Shown here piece by piece: positions 27,175-36,817 of a stretch of DNA of 64,000 bases; positions within the stretch are counted from its first letter, which is position 1, and the number at the start of each line of letters is the position of its first letter. The notes below the pieces were generated by a model. It searched no databases and was not told where the DNA came from. It worked only from the letters and a program-made list of their open reading frames with translations. Source of the stretch: Wenjunlia tyrosinilytica (GTDB taxonomy: Bacteria > Actinomycetota > Actinomycetes > Streptomycetales > Streptomycetaceae); the NCBI RefSeq assembly GCF_014646055.1, contig NZ_BMMS01000010.1, positions 15,674 through 79,673 on the forward strand. Direction: 5' to 3'. The position numbers and the translations under genes are program-made.

Positions 27175-28595
27175 CCGTGTACCTCGCGGACAGCCGCGGC
27201 CGGACACCCGGCGCGGCCGAGCCGCAGCCCACCGCCGCCCGAGGCACCGGCCCCGGGCGGCGGCACGCCGCGGCGGTACCCGGCACCGTGCTCGCCCTCG
27301 GCACGGTCAGCCTCATCACGGACGTCTCGGCGGAGATGGTCACCGCCGTACTCCCGCTCTACCTCGTCACGGGGCTCGGCCTGTCCCCGCTGGGCTTCGG
27401 CCTGCTCGACGGCGTCTACAACGGCGTCGGCGCGCTGGTGCGTCTCCTGGGCGGCCACCTCGCAGACCGCGGCGCCGACGGCGGACGCCACAAGGCCGTC
27501 GCCGTCGTGGGCTACGGCCTGTCCGCGCTGTGCAAGCCCGCCCTGCTGGCCGCGCACACGCTGCCCCTCATCGGCGCGGTGCTCGCCGCCGACCGCACCG
27601 GCAAGGGCCTGCGCACCGCCCCGCGCGACGCCCTGATCTCGCTGTCCACCCCGGCGCGGACCCGGGGCCGGGCCTTCGGGGTGCACCGCGCCATGGACAC
27701 CGCGGGCGCGCTGCTCGGCCCGATCATCGCCTTCCTCGTCCTGCGGATCGCCGTCGACGGCTACGACGCGGTCTTCGCCGTCAGCTCCTGCGTCGCCGCG
27801 CTGGGTGTGCTCGTCCTCGTCCTCTTCGTGCCGGCACGTGCCCCCCGGGCCGACACGGGGGCCGGTGGGCCGGGTGCCGCCGCCCCCCTGGCCCATCAGC
27901 CGCGCGGGCGCGAGGAGCGCGAGTCCGGGGGCCGGGTGACCGGGGCGCGCAACCCCGAGGCGCGCAGGCCCGCGGCGCGCGAGCCCGCCGCGGTCACCGG
28001 CCGCGCGGCCCTGGACCTGCTGCGCCAGCCCGAGCTGCGCAGGCTCATCGTCTGCGCGGTACTGCTCGGCCTCACCACGGTCAGCGACTCCTTTCTCCAT
28101 CTGCTGCTGCAACGCCGACTCGATCTGCCCGTGCGGTGGTTCCCTCTCCTTCCGCTCGGCACCGCGGCGTGCTTCCTCCTGCTCGCCGTTCCGCTGGGCG
28201 CCGTCGCCGACCGCGTCGGACGCCGTCAGGTCTTCCTCGCCGGGCACCTCGGCCTGCTCGCCGCCTACGGCCTGCTGATCTTCACACCGACCGCGGGCAC
28301 GGCGCCGACCGTGGCCGTCCTGGCCCTGCACGGAGCCTTCTACGCCGCCACGGACGGGGTGCTCATGGCCGCCGCGGCGGGCGCCGTGCCACCGCGGCTG
28401 CGCGGCAGCGGACTGGCGCTGGTCGGCACCGGACAGGCCCTGGCCCGTTTCGCCTGCTCGCTCGCCCTCGGCGCCGTCTGGACGGCCTGGGGCGGCCGCA
28501 CCGCCCTGGCGTCGGCCGCCGTGGGCCTGGCCGTGTGCGCCGCCGCGTCGGCCTTCCTGCTGAGTGACGACGGTGACGGAAGGACCGCCCGATGA
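27171..28595 (+). CDS. MFS transporter
   Basis: The 474-residue transporter starts at a GTG overlapping the phosphoesterase stop. About twelve membrane helices are visible, with a long charged cytosolic loop (about residues 225-275) in the middle. Diagnostic motifs are GGHLADRG (loop 2-3), ADRTGKGLRTAPRDALIS (loop 4-5) and ADRVGRRQ (loop 8-9). The RTGKGLRTAPRDALI signature defines a subfamily of uncharacterised MFS proteins. The substrate is unknown; coupling to a secreted phosphoesterase hints at uptake of its product, but this is inference. Confidence 0.9.
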   Translation: MTVYLADSRGRTPGAAEPQPTAARGTGPGRRHAAAVPGTVLALGTVSLITDVSAEMVTAVLPLYLVTGLGLSPLGFGLLDGVYNGVGALVRLLGGHLADRGADGGRHKAVAVVGYGLSALCKPALLAAHTLPLIGAVLAADRTGKGLRTAPRDALISLSTPARTRGRAFGVHRAMDTAGALLGPIIAFLVLRIAVDGYDAVFAVSSCVAALGVLVLVLFVPARAPRADTGAGGPGAAAPLAHQPRGREERESGGRVTGARNPEARRPAAREPAAVTGRAALDLLRQPELRRLIVCAVLLGLTTVSDSFLHLLLQRRLDLPVRWFPLLPLGTAACFLLLAVPLGAVADRVGRRQVFLAGHLGLLAAYGLLIFTPTAGTAPTVAVLALHGAFYAATDGVLMAAAAGAVPPRLRGSGLALVGTGQALARFACSLALGAVWTAWGGRTALASAAVGLAVCAAASAFLLSDDGDGRTAR

Positions 28596-29638
28596 GCCGC
28601 ACCGCACGGGTGCTCACCCTGGTCGCCGCCGTGGTGGTCCTCGCCGGGATCGCCGTCGGCTACACCCTGCACGCCGTCGACCGGGCCGCGCGCCGCGACC
28701 GCCCCCGGGCCGGCGGCCCCCGGGTGAGCTCCGGCGCGGTCCAACTGGCCGCAGCGCCCGGCGACCGGCGCATGGTCTTCCGCAATACGGCGTGGGGGCC
28801 GCACCGCGACGAACTCGCCTCCGTCCCCGCCGACCACCCCGGCGGCCCCAGGACCGCGTCGGGCGTCACGTGCCTGCGCTTCCACGCGGCGGCCGGCACC
28901 GGCATCTGCCTGCGCGCGGTCCATGGCGCGCTCCAGGACAGCTACCGCGCGGTCGTCCTCGACAGCCGCCTGCGCGAGCGCCGCCACTACGCGCTGTCCG
29001 GCATCCCCACGCGGGCCAGGGTCTCCCCGGACGGGCGCATGGCCGCGTGGACCGTCTTCGTCAGCGGCGACTCGTACGCGGGCACCGACTTCTCCACCCG
29101 CACCTCCGTCCTGGACACCCGCACCTGGACCCTCCAGGACAGCCTGGAGAAGTACCGGATCATCAAGGACGGCCACGCCTACCGCGCGGTGGACGCCAAC
29201 TTCTGGGGCGTCACCTTCGCCGACGACGACCACTTCTACGCCACCCTCGCCACCCGGGGCAGGACCCATCTGGTGCGCGGCGACGTCCGGGCCCGCACCG
29301 TGCGAACGCTGCGCGAGAACGTCGAGTGCCCCTCGCTGTCTCCCGGCGGCACCCGGATCGCGTTCAAGAAGCGGGTGCCGGGACTGCCCGCCGACGCGCC
29401 CTGGCGGCTGTACACGCTGGATCTGGGCACCCTGCGCGAGACCGCGCTCGCCGAGCGGCGGAATGTGGACGACCAGGCGGTGTGGGTGGACGGGAACACG
29501 GTCGCCTACTCCCTGCCCGGCGACTACGGGGCGAACCTGTGGAGCGTGCCGGCCGACGGCGGCGGAAGGCCGAGGCGGCTGCTCGACGCCGGTCTCGCCC
29601 CGGCGTTCATCGGCGCGGGTCCAACTCGAAGCCGGTGA
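28592..29638 (+). CDS. Membrane-anchored TolB/WD40-like beta-propeller protein
   Basis: The 348-residue protein has one N-terminal membrane segment (about 5-25) and then repeated beta-propeller blades with Asp-boxes such as SPDGRMAAWTVF, SPGGTRIAFKKRV and WVDGNTVAYSLPGDYG. TolB-like propellers act as extracytoplasmic binding platforms. It overlaps the MFS gene (ATGA) and its 3' end overlaps the convergent GH89 gene by about 30 bases. Confidence 0.85.
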   Translation: MSRTARVLTLVAAVVVLAGIAVGYTLHAVDRAARRDRPRAGGPRVSSGAVQLAAAPGDRRMVFRNTAWGPHRDELASVPADHPGGPRTASGVTCLRFHAAAGTGICLRAVHGALQDSYRAVVLDSRLRERRHYALSGIPTRARVSPDGRMAAWTVFVSGDSYAGTDFSTRTSVLDTRTWTLQDSLEKYRIIKDGHAYRAVDANFWGVTFADDDHFYATLATRGRTHLVRGDVRARTVRTLRENVECPSLSPGGTRIAFKKRVPGLPADAPWRLYTLDLGTLRETALAERRNVDDQAVWVDGNTVAYSLPGDYGANLWSVPADGGGRPRRLLDAGLAPAFIGAGPTRSR

Positions 29639-32600
29639 ACTCCACGAGGCCCCGCGCACCGCTGCCGCCGTTGGACGCCGACATGAACAGCCCGGCGTCC
29701 CGGGCTCCTTGGGCTCCCGGCACGGTGACCGTGGCCACGGCCTGCCAGGTCGTCCCCCCGTCGGTGGAGTACTCACCGGTGAACAAGGCGCCCTCGCGGG
29801 TCAGGCGAAGGCCCACCGGGGCGCCGAGGCCGGCGACCTTGCGGTAGGTGTCCAGCGTTCCGTCGCCGTTGGAGTCGAACGACAGGACGACGCCGTTGCC
29901 GGGGGTGACGGCGAGGCAGACGAACCCCGGTGCGTCCTCGGCCGCCAGGCTGTCCCGGACGACGATGCCGGCCCGCGCCCAGGGCCCCGTGGCCGTCTGG
30001 CTGTCGACGCGGGTCGTCACCCGCGCCGCGTACGCCATGGCGGCCTCCCGGAAGACGGCGCCGAACTGCGCGACGCCCTTCCACAGGTCGTCGCCCGCGC
30101 CCTCGATGCCGAAGCGGTCGCCCGATCGGCCGAAGACGGCCGCGTTGGTCGTCGCCGTCCTCAGATCCGGGCCGAGCGGTCCGGCCACGTAGAGGTTCCC
30201 CGGGTGGACCGCGCGGACCCGGGCCTGTCCCCGGGGCCCGTACCGAGCGGACAGGACATAGGGAAGGGGCTCGAGCGGCCGGGTCAGTGGTGCGTCCGGG
30301 GCGGTCGTCCTCCAGGCGACCGAGGCCCGGCCGCCCGCCGGGACACGCGGCACCCAGGTGGGCCCCTGCGGCTGGGCGTCGAGGCCGGTGAGCTCGAAGT
30401 CGGCCCGGCCGGTGGGTGAGAGCCCGTTGCCATTGGCCAGGACCGCGGTGACCTCGGCGGTTCCACCGGGGGAGAGCGCAGGTGGCACCGCCGTGACGGA
30501 GAGGGTGCCCTGGTAGGGGGCGCGCGCCAGCACCTCGCGCACCCTCCGGGCGGTGCGGAAGGCGTCGGCGGTGGGCCGCTGCGGATACTCCTTGCGCTCG
30601 CGCGTCCACGGCTCCTCGACCGCGTACCAGTCGACGGGCTCCGGGGGGCGGCCCGAGGCCAGCGCGTCCGCCAGGCCGTCCAGGTAGCGGCGCCAGCGCG
30701 GCAGGTAGAAGTCCCGCGTCAGGCCCGACCAGTCGCGGTCGGCGTACTCGTGCAGATTCCCGGCGTCGGAAGTGGCCCTGCCGCCCCAGGTCGTCAGCAG
30801 GACCCGGGCCGTCCGCTCCAGCTCCGCGGCCTCCGCGGCGTCGGCCGCCGCCCTCCTGGCCGCCTCCAGCCACGGTCCCAGCATGAAGGCCGGGTCGGTG
30901 CCGGTGATGTCGTCGCTGAGCCGCATCAGCCGCAGCCACAGCGAGGACAGCGCCCGGAAGGTGTCCGCGTCCGCGCGCTCGTACGCGGCCCTCAACTGCG
31001 GCAGGAGCCGCCACCCGCGGTTGGCGACGGCCTGCCGAGCCACGTCCACCAGGTCGTACCGGTAGGCGGTCGAGCGGCGCAGGGGCCCGTCGACCCTCAG
31101 CAGGCCCGCCAGCGCTCGGTCGAACACCGCCGGGTCGTACGCCAGGGCGTGCGGGGCGTACTCGGCGGCGGAGTGTGCCGCCAGTGTCGGCCGGGCGGCG
31201 AACAGGCTGTCGTGGGTGTCGGCGCGCTCGTTCGCGACGTGCCCGTACGCGCTCTCGCGCAGCGCCGACCAGGCCGCCCGCGCGCTCTCGTCCGGGCCCC
31301 CGTAGCGCAGCCGCGCGTACCGGTCGAACCAGGACGGCAGGTCCACCGGCCGTTCCCGCCAGGCCAGTTCGCTGAACAGCTCGAACGCGGCGGGGTCGCG
31401 CAGCGCCGACTCCGGCATGTAGGCGGTGCCGACGAGCGCGCTGCCGGCCTTGTCCCGCCAGGTGAAGAACTTCTCGATCCAGATCCGCGCCTTGGCGCCG
31501 ATGGTCGTGCGCCCGCCGTAATTGGGGATCGAGCCGAAGGCATAGGGGGTGCCGCCCCAGTCCCGCTCGCGGTCGGTCACCGCCCTGAAGCGGTCGCAGA
31601 CCCCGTCCACGACGAGCATGCGCTCCTTGTCCACCGCGTCCAGCAGGTCGCGGCGGGGGTTGTCCTGCCAGCCCAGGATGACCCAGGTCGCCTCCGGGTG
31701 GGCGGTGCGCAGGGCGGACTCCACCGCGCGGGCCGCGTCCGGCACCGGCACGTCCCCGGGGGTTCCTCCCTCGTGCAGCAGGTCCATCTTGAAGTGGGCG
31801 GCCGCGCCGAAGAGTTCGCGCTGGTGCCCGTAGAACGACGTGGCGACGTCCCGGAAGGCGGAGGTGCGCGGGTCGAGCCAGTCGGGACGCGCGAAACCGT
31901 GCCAGGTGCCCTGGGGGACGGCCCGGGCGCCGGGATTGCGGCGGACGAAGCCGTCGGGAACGGTCCCGAACCAGCCGGGCAGCACGGGTGCCATGCCGAG
32001 GGCGCGCAGGCGCTCGACGATGCGCACGCCCAGCCGGGTGCGCGTGTCCAGCAGCTCGCGGCCGATGGGGCCCCCGTAGGCGCTGAGGTTCTGCAGGAGC
32101 CACCACGGCTGGTGGGAGGGAGCGGGGATCCAGGAGCGGGCCTCGGCCTCGGTGTAGCCGAAGTCCTGGAGGACGCGGTGGTACACGGCCTCCTGACCGG
32201 TGGTCACCAGCACCTCGTTGCAGCCGTGCAGCGCGAGGACGTCGATGAGCCGTTCCCAGAAGGCCCAGTCGGCGTAGGGGGCGGTGTAGCCGTCGTTGGT
32301 GTCGTTGAGGACGAAGCGGTGGCGCACGGCCGCGGTGTGCTCGATGGGGGAGCCAGGGGCGGGCAGGCGCTCCGGCAGGTCGAGGCGGCTGCCGGACCAG
32401 GTGATGCCCGTGTCGCAGACGTCCTTCAGATACCAGTGCACTCCCGCGAGCAGGGTCGCGGGAGTGGTGGCGTGGACCTCGATCCGCCCGGCGGACCCCT
32501 CGACGCGGAAGCGGTCCTGCCCGGCCGCCGGGGCGGTCGGGACAAGGTGGAACTGCCCGGCGTGCCGGCCGAGGAGGCGCACCAGTGCCTCATGGGCGGG

Positions 32601-32747
32601 GGACGGGTCGAAGGTCGGGGCGGGGCCGAGGGTCCGGGCGGGGTCGAAGGGCGCCGCGGCGGCAGCGGGGGAGTGCGGGGTGAGTGTGCTCACGGCGCCG
32701 AGGGCCGCGGCGGCCCCGAGCACCGCCCTCCTGGAGACGTCGGTCAC
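29607..32747 (-). CDS. Secreted alpha-N-acetylglucosaminidase (GH89)
   Basis: The 1046-residue enzyme has a twin-arginine signal (VSRRAVLGAAAALG at the N-terminus), then NAGLU N-terminal, catalytic TIM-barrel and C-terminal domains. Recognisable stretches include HWYLKDVCDTGITWSG, FVLNDTNDGYTAPY, WERLIDVLALHGCNEVL, HGFARPDWLDP and VVDGVCD. After about residue 790 a beta-rich NPCBM-associated/Ig-like part and a C-terminal DUF1349/concanavalin-like domain (ending GARGLVEFTGFELDPRR) follow. GH89 enzymes remove terminal alpha-linked GlcNAc from glycans. GTG at 32747 is chosen because GGGAG precedes it and it gives a compact Tat signal; a longer N-terminal reading would be Arg/Pro-rich and implausible. 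Confidence 0.9.
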   Translation of the reverse strand: MTDVSRRAVLGAAAALGAVSTLTPHSPAAAAAPFDPARTLGPAPTFDPSPAHEALVRLLGRHAGQFHLVPTAPAAGQDRFRVEGSAGRIEVHATTPATLLAGVHWYLKDVCDTGITWSGSRLDLPERLPAPGSPIEHTAAVRHRFVLNDTNDGYTAPYADWAFWERLIDVLALHGCNEVLVTTGQEAVYHRVLQDFGYTEAEARSWIPAPSHQPWWLLQNLSAYGGPIGRELLDTRTRLGVRIVERLRALGMAPVLPGWFGTVPDGFVRRNPGARAVPQGTWHGFARPDWLDPRTSAFRDVATSFYGHQRELFGAAAHFKMDLLHEGGTPGDVPVPDAARAVESALRTAHPEATWVILGWQDNPRRDLLDAVDKERMLVVDGVCDRFRAVTDRERDWGGTPYAFGSIPNYGGRTTIGAKARIWIEKFFTWRDKAGSALVGTAYMPESALRDPAAFELFSELAWRERPVDLPSWFDRYARLRYGGPDESARAAWSALRESAYGHVANERADTHDSLFAARPTLAAHSAAEYAPHALAYDPAVFDRALAGLLRVDGPLRRSTAYRYDLVDVARQAVANRGWRLLPQLRAAYERADADTFRALSSLWLRLMRLSDDITGTDPAFMLGPWLEAARRAAADAAEAAELERTARVLLTTWGGRATSDAGNLHEYADRDWSGLTRDFYLPRWRRYLDGLADALASGRPPEPVDWYAVEEPWTRERKEYPQRPTADAFRTARRVREVLARAPYQGTLSVTAVPPALSPGGTAEVTAVLANGNGLSPTGRADFELTGLDAQPQGPTWVPRVPAGGRASVAWRTTAPDAPLTRPLEPLPYVLSARYGPRGQARVRAVHPGNLYVAGPLGPDLRTATTNAAVFGRSGDRFGIEGAGDDLWKGVAQFGAVFREAAMAYAARVTTRVDSQTATGPWARAGIVVRDSLAAEDAPGFVCLAVTPGNGVVLSFDSNGDGTLDTYRKVAGLGAPVGLRLTREGALFTGEYSTDGGTTWQAVATVTVPGAQGARDAGLFMSASNGGSGARGLVEFTGFELDPRR

Positions 32748-33094
32748 GGTCGGCTCCCAACTGCGTCCTGCGGCACGGCGCCGCGGTCCGCGCACGGCGC
32801 CGCGGCGTCCGGCACGGCGAGGGGGTCCGCGGGACGGCGCCCCGGCGGTGGCGGACAGTGACGGGATGTGCGCGGACAAGCACGTTAACCATGGTCGCCC
32901 GAAGGGGCAATGAAGTCTGTGGGGCGTTTGGTGTGAATGCCCCGTGTGGCGGGACGGCTCCCCGGCGCGCGGGACAGCTCATGGGCATGCGGACGTGTGT
33001 GCGGGGTACGGTCTCGGTGTCCCGTCAGAAGCCCGCCGTCAGCGGACTGTCACCCTTCGACAGCAAAGCGCCTCGCTGTGCTAAAAAGGTTAAT
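32748..33094. other. Divergent intergenic region
   Basis: About 350 bases separate the GH89 gene from the large sensor phosphatase. The part near 33080-33115 is unusually AT-rich. GGGGC and GCCCC half-sites 13 bases apart lie around 32920-32943. No gene is recognised. Confidence 0.5.
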
Positions 33095-35824
33095 ATGGTC
33101 AAATACTTTGACCGATTCCGGAGCCTGCCGGTTCGGTCACTGACCAAGAAGCGCCCCCGGAGCCTCGCAGGGCAGGTCTTCGCCCTGCAAGTGGCAGTGG
33201 TGGTGCTGCTTGTCGCCTGTGCGGTCATCGCGCTCGTCCTGCAGTCCCGGCACGACAGCGGCGCTGAGGCCAAACGGCGGTCCGTCGCCGTCGCCCAGAC
33301 GTTCGCGCACTCCCCGGGCGTCCTCGCAAGCCTGAATTCCCCCGATCCGTCCAAGATCCTCCAGCCGCTCACGGAGGCCGGGCGGAGGGCGGCGGGCGTC
33401 GACTTCATCGTCGTGATGGACACCAAGGGGATCCGCTACACCCACCCCAAACCGGACCGGATCGGGAAGAGGTTCGTCGGCACCATCGAGCCCTCGCTGG
33501 CCGGCCGTGTCTACACCGAGAGCGTCTACGGCCCGCTCGGCCACGAGGTACAGGCGACCGTCCCCATCTACAACCAGAAGGGCAAGGTCACGGCCCTGGT
33601 CTCCGCGGGGCTGCGGGTGAAGAACGTGACCAGTGTGGTCGGCCGGCAGCTGCCGCTCATCTTCGGCGCCGGAGCGGCCGCCCTCGTCCTCGCCACGGGC
33701 GGGACGGCGCTGGTGGCCCGGCGGCTGAGGCGGCAGACCCACAGCCTCGGACCGGCCGAGATGACCCGCATGTACGAGCACCACGACGCGGTCCTGCACT
33801 CGGTCCGCGAAGGCGTGCTCATCGTCGACCACGGCGGTCGGCTGATGCTCGCGAACGACGAGGCCAAGCGGCTGCTGGAGCTGCCCGCGGACGCCGAGGG
33901 GCGGAACATCTCGGAGCTGCCCGGACTTGATCCGACCACCATGGAGATGCTGTCCACCGGGCGCGTGGCCACGGACGAGGTGCATCCGGCGGGGGAGCGG
34001 CTGCTCGCGGTGAACCAGCGGCTCACGGACCGCCACGGCGGCCCCAAGGGAACGGTCACGACCCTGCGCGACTCCACCGAGCTGCGGGCCCTCTACGGCA
34101 GGGCCGAGGTGGCCCGAGAGCGGCTGAAGCTGCTGTACGACGCGAGCCTGGGCATCGGCACCACCCTCGACGTGGTGGCCACGGCGGACGAACTGGCGAA
34201 GGTCGCCGTCCCCCGGTTCGCCGACTTCGTCACCGTCGACCTGGCCGACCCCGTCCTGCGCGGGGAGGAGCCCACGGGCACCGCCTCCGACATGCGGCGC
34301 ACGGCCGTCAACGGCATCCGCGACGACCACCCCCTCTACCCGCGCGGCAAGCTCATCGACTTCCTGCCCTCCACACCGCAGGCACGCGGCTTCGGCAGCG
34401 GCCGCGCCGAGCTAGCCCCCGACCTCGCCGCCGCGCCGGGCTGGCAGGCACAGGACAGGGAGCGGGCCCGGCAGATCGTCGACTACGGCATCCACTCCCT
34501 CATCGCGGTGCCCCTCCAGGCACGTGGCGTCATCCTGGGCGTCGCCAACTTCTGGCGCTCGGAGAAGCCGCAGCCGTTCGAGGAGGACGACCTGTCGCTG
34601 GCCGAGGAACTCGTCGCGCGCGCCGCCGTCTGCATCGACAACGCCCGCCGCTACACGCGTGAGCACGCCATGGCGGTCACCCTGCAGCAGAGCCTGCTGC
34701 CGAGGGCCCTTCCCGAGCAGACCGGCGTCGAGGTGGCCCACCGCTACCTGCCCGCGCAGTCCGGGGTGAGCGGCGACTGGTTCGATGTGATCCCGCTTCC
34801 CGGCAGCCGGGTCGCGCTGGTCGTCGGCGACGTCGTCGGCCACGGCCTGCACGCGGCCGCCACCATGGGCCGGCTGCGCACGGCGGTGCACAACTTCTCC
34901 ACGCTCGACCTGCCCCCCGACGAGATCCTCAGCCACCTCGACGACCTGGTCGGGCGCATCGACCAGGAGGAGGTGGGGGCCGACGGCGGCGCGGGTGTCA
35001 CCGGTGCCACCTGCCTGTACGCGGTCTACGACCCCGTCTCCCGACGCTGCGCCATGGCCCGGGCCGGGCACCTGCTGCCCGCCCTCGTCCACCTCGACGG
35101 CGGTGTCACCTTCCCCGACCTGCCGACCGGCCCGCCCCTGGGCCTGGGCGGCATGCCGTTCCAGACGGCCGAGCTGGAACTGGAGGAGGGCACACAGATC
35201 GTCCTCTACACCGACGGCCTCGTCGAGGACCGCACCCGGGACATCGACGTCGGTATCGAGATGCTGCGCGAGGCCCTGGCCTCCCACCCCGACCGGCCCC
35301 CGGAGAAGAGCTGCCAGGCGGTGCTGGACGCGCTCCTGACCGAGCGTCCGAAGGACGACGTGGCCCTGCTCATCGCCCGCACCCGGGCGATCCCGCCCGA
35401 CCACGTCGCCGACTGGGAGGTGCCCTTCGACCCCTCCGCCGTGTCGGGCATGCGCGCCGCCGTGGCGCAGAAGCTGGACGAATGGGGGCTGCGCGAGCTC
35501 GCGTTCGGGATGGAACTCGTCCTCAGCGAGCTGATCACCAACGCCATCCGCTACGCCTCCGCGCCGATCACGATGCGGCTGATCCGCGACCGGACCCTGA
35601 CGTGCGAAGTGGCGGACGCCAGCAGCACCTCACCCCACCTGCGGATCGCGACCACCATGGACGAGGGCGGCCGCGGACTGTTCCTCGTCGCGCAGATGGC
35701 AGAACGCTGGGGCACCCGCTACACCCCCCAGGGAAAGGTCATCTGGGCGGAACTGGCCCTGCCGGGACCCGAGGAGGGCCAGGAGGAGACGAGGTGGCTC
35801 GACGTCCTCGACGCGGAGGTCTAG
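33095..35824 (+). CDS. Multidomain sensor PP2C phosphatase with HATPase domain
   Basis: The 909-residue protein has TM1 (about 27-49), an extracellular Cache-type sensor (about 50-184), TM2 (about 185-207), a PAS domain (about 220-320), a GAF domain (about 345-530), a SpoIIE/PP2C phosphatase (SGDWFDVIP, VVGDVVGHGLHAA and LYTDGLVED, all intact) and a C-terminal RsbW-like HATPase (MELVLSELITNAIRYAS). One protein thus combines anti-sigma-kinase-like and antagonist-phosphatase modules, an arrangement expanded in Streptomyces partner-switching networks. The ATG at 33095 has AAGG five bases upstream; a perfect dyad overlaps this start codon. It is monocistronic or followed by the small SnoaL-like gene 112 bases on. 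Confidence 0.9.
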   Translation: MVKYFDRFRSLPVRSLTKKRPRSLAGQVFALQVAVVVLLVACAVIALVLQSRHDSGAEAKRRSVAVAQTFAHSPGVLASLNSPDPSKILQPLTEAGRRAAGVDFIVVMDTKGIRYTHPKPDRIGKRFVGTIEPSLAGRVYTESVYGPLGHEVQATVPIYNQKGKVTALVSAGLRVKNVTSVVGRQLPLIFGAGAAALVLATGGTALVARRLRRQTHSLGPAEMTRMYEHHDAVLHSVREGVLIVDHGGRLMLANDEAKRLLELPADAEGRNISELPGLDPTTMEMLSTGRVATDEVHPAGERLLAVNQRLTDRHGGPKGTVTTLRDSTELRALYGRAEVARERLKLLYDASLGIGTTLDVVATADELAKVAVPRFADFVTVDLADPVLRGEEPTGTASDMRRTAVNGIRDDHPLYPRGKLIDFLPSTPQARGFGSGRAELAPDLAAAPGWQAQDRERARQIVDYGIHSLIAVPLQARGVILGVANFWRSEKPQPFEEDDLSLAEELVARAAVCIDNARRYTREHAMAVTLQQSLLPRALPEQTGVEVAHRYLPAQSGVSGDWFDVIPLPGSRVALVVGDVVGHGLHAAATMGRLRTAVHNFSTLDLPPDEILSHLDDLVGRIDQEEVGADGGAGVTGATCLYAVYDPVSRRCAMARAGHLLPALVHLDGGVTFPDLPTGPPLGLGGMPFQTAELELEEGTQIVLYTDGLVEDRTRDIDVGIEMLREALASHPDRPPEKSCQAVLDALLTERPKDDVALLIARTRAIPPDHVADWEVPFDPSAVSGMRAAVAQKLDEWGLRELAFGMELVLSELITNAIRYASAPITMRLIRDRTLTCEVADASSTSPHLRIATTMDEGGRGLFLVAQMAERWGTRYTPQGKVIWAELALPGPEEGQEETRWLDVLDAEV
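33097..33113. promoter_or_regulatory. Perfect palindrome overlapping a start codon
   Basis: GGTCAAA-TAC-TTTGACC is a perfect 7-3-7 dyad whose first base is the G of the start codon of the sensor phosphatase gene. It is AT-rich within a GC-rich gene. It could be an operator or a translation-blocking hairpin, or could be chance. Confidence 0.4.
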
Positions 35825-35936
35825 CGCGTCCCGCGCGGGGCGCGAGCCGGACTCCATCGCCGCGCGGGAGGCCTTCGAGGCGATGGCGCCAGGCTCCTGT
35901 CCCCGTATCGACCCCCGCATCTGTCTCGGAGGCAGC

Positions 35937-36374
35937 GTGTCGCCAGGCGCCAACGACGCATCGGAAGTCCGCGGGACCCGCGAGACAGTCGAGACCTTCC
36001 TGCGCCTGGTCGGCGAAGGCGACGCCGACCGCCTCGCGGACGCCTTCGCCGAGGAGATCGACTGGTCGGTGCCGGGCGACGGCAGCCTGCCCTGGACGGG
36101 CCGCCGCTCCCATCGGCACGAGGTCCCCGAGTACTTCAAGGTGATGTGGCCCACGTTCGTGGAGTCCGAGAGCGAGACCGCGATCGACAACATCCTCGTG
36201 GACGGCGCGGACGCGGTGGTCCTGGGCCGCTTCTCCCACACGGTGAAGGCCAACGGCCGCCGGTTCGGCACCCCGGTGGCCATCCATCTCACGGTGCGGC
36301 ACGGAAGCATCACCCGCCTGCACCTGTACGAGGACACCTACACGGTCGCCAAGGCCGTCACGGCCGAAGCCTGA
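35937..36374 (+). CDS. SnoaL/NTF2-like fold protein
   Basis: This 145-residue protein fits the cone-shaped SnoaL-like/NTF2-like fold: a first helix TRETVETFLRLVGEGDADRLADAF, a DW motif (EEIDWSVPG) and strands ending in HLTVRHGSITRLHLYEDTYTV. Such proteins are small isomerases, hydrolases or binding proteins; the function cannot be told from sequence. GTG at 35937 with GGAGG four bases upstream is preferred over an ATG 18 codons earlier. Confidence 0.82.
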   Translation: MSPGANDASEVRGTRETVETFLRLVGEGDADRLADAFAEEIDWSVPGDGSLPWTGRRSHRHEVPEYFKVMWPTFVESESETAIDNILVDGADAVVLGRFSHTVKANGRRFGTPVAIHLTVRHGSITRLHLYEDTYTVAKAVTAEA

Positions 36375-36413
36375 CCCCCGAGCGGCACCCCCGAGCAGCA
36401 CCCCCGAGCGGTG
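36375..36413. repeat. 13-bp tandem repeat directly after a stop codon
   Basis: Three units of 13 bases (CCCCCGAGCGGCA, with one or two changes in later copies) begin at the base after the SnoaL-like gene stop codon. Confidence 0.85.
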
Positions 36414-36817
36414 CAGGCGAGTTCAGCCCCTCCCACCACCCCGAGGCTCCAGCGGATCGGGCGGGAGGGCCGGGCCTCGAGTGGGGAAGCCTGCCCGCGG
36501 CCGGTACCGGAGCGTGCTCGGCCAGGTACTGCCCGGAGTGGGAGCTCGATGGCTCATGTCCGCGTGCCGCGACCCCGGAAGCGGCCCCGGAGCAGACCCG
36601 GGAGTGACCCCGGAAGTGGCCCCGGAAAGTGGCTCGGGAGTGACCCCAGAGCGCTGCAGATGCGAATGAGGCGGCATGGGCCGAACATAAAAAGAGGCCA
36701 AACGGGTGCAAACAATCACCAATGGTGCTCCGAATGCCTGATATGGAGTCCGAACGCGGCACCCCGGCGCACATGCCGGGAAAGGCCGCCCGGACCTCGC
36801 AGAAGGAGGTGCGAGTC
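36414..36817. other. Intergenic region with 36-bp repeat upstream of the Trp/His/Lys-rich gene
   Basis: The region contains a 36-base unit present about 2.4 times (36569-36654, rich in GACCCCGGAAG) followed by an AT-rich stretch (36680-36745: AACATAAAAAGAGG, TGCAAACAATCACC) that probably holds the promoter of the downstream gene, and a small dyad CACC-AAT-GGTG (36717-36727). No gene is recognised. Confidence 0.55.

Noticed and set aside
30750-32861. A 703-codon plus-strand frame
   Set aside because: Antisense to the GH89 enzyme and without recognisable domains.
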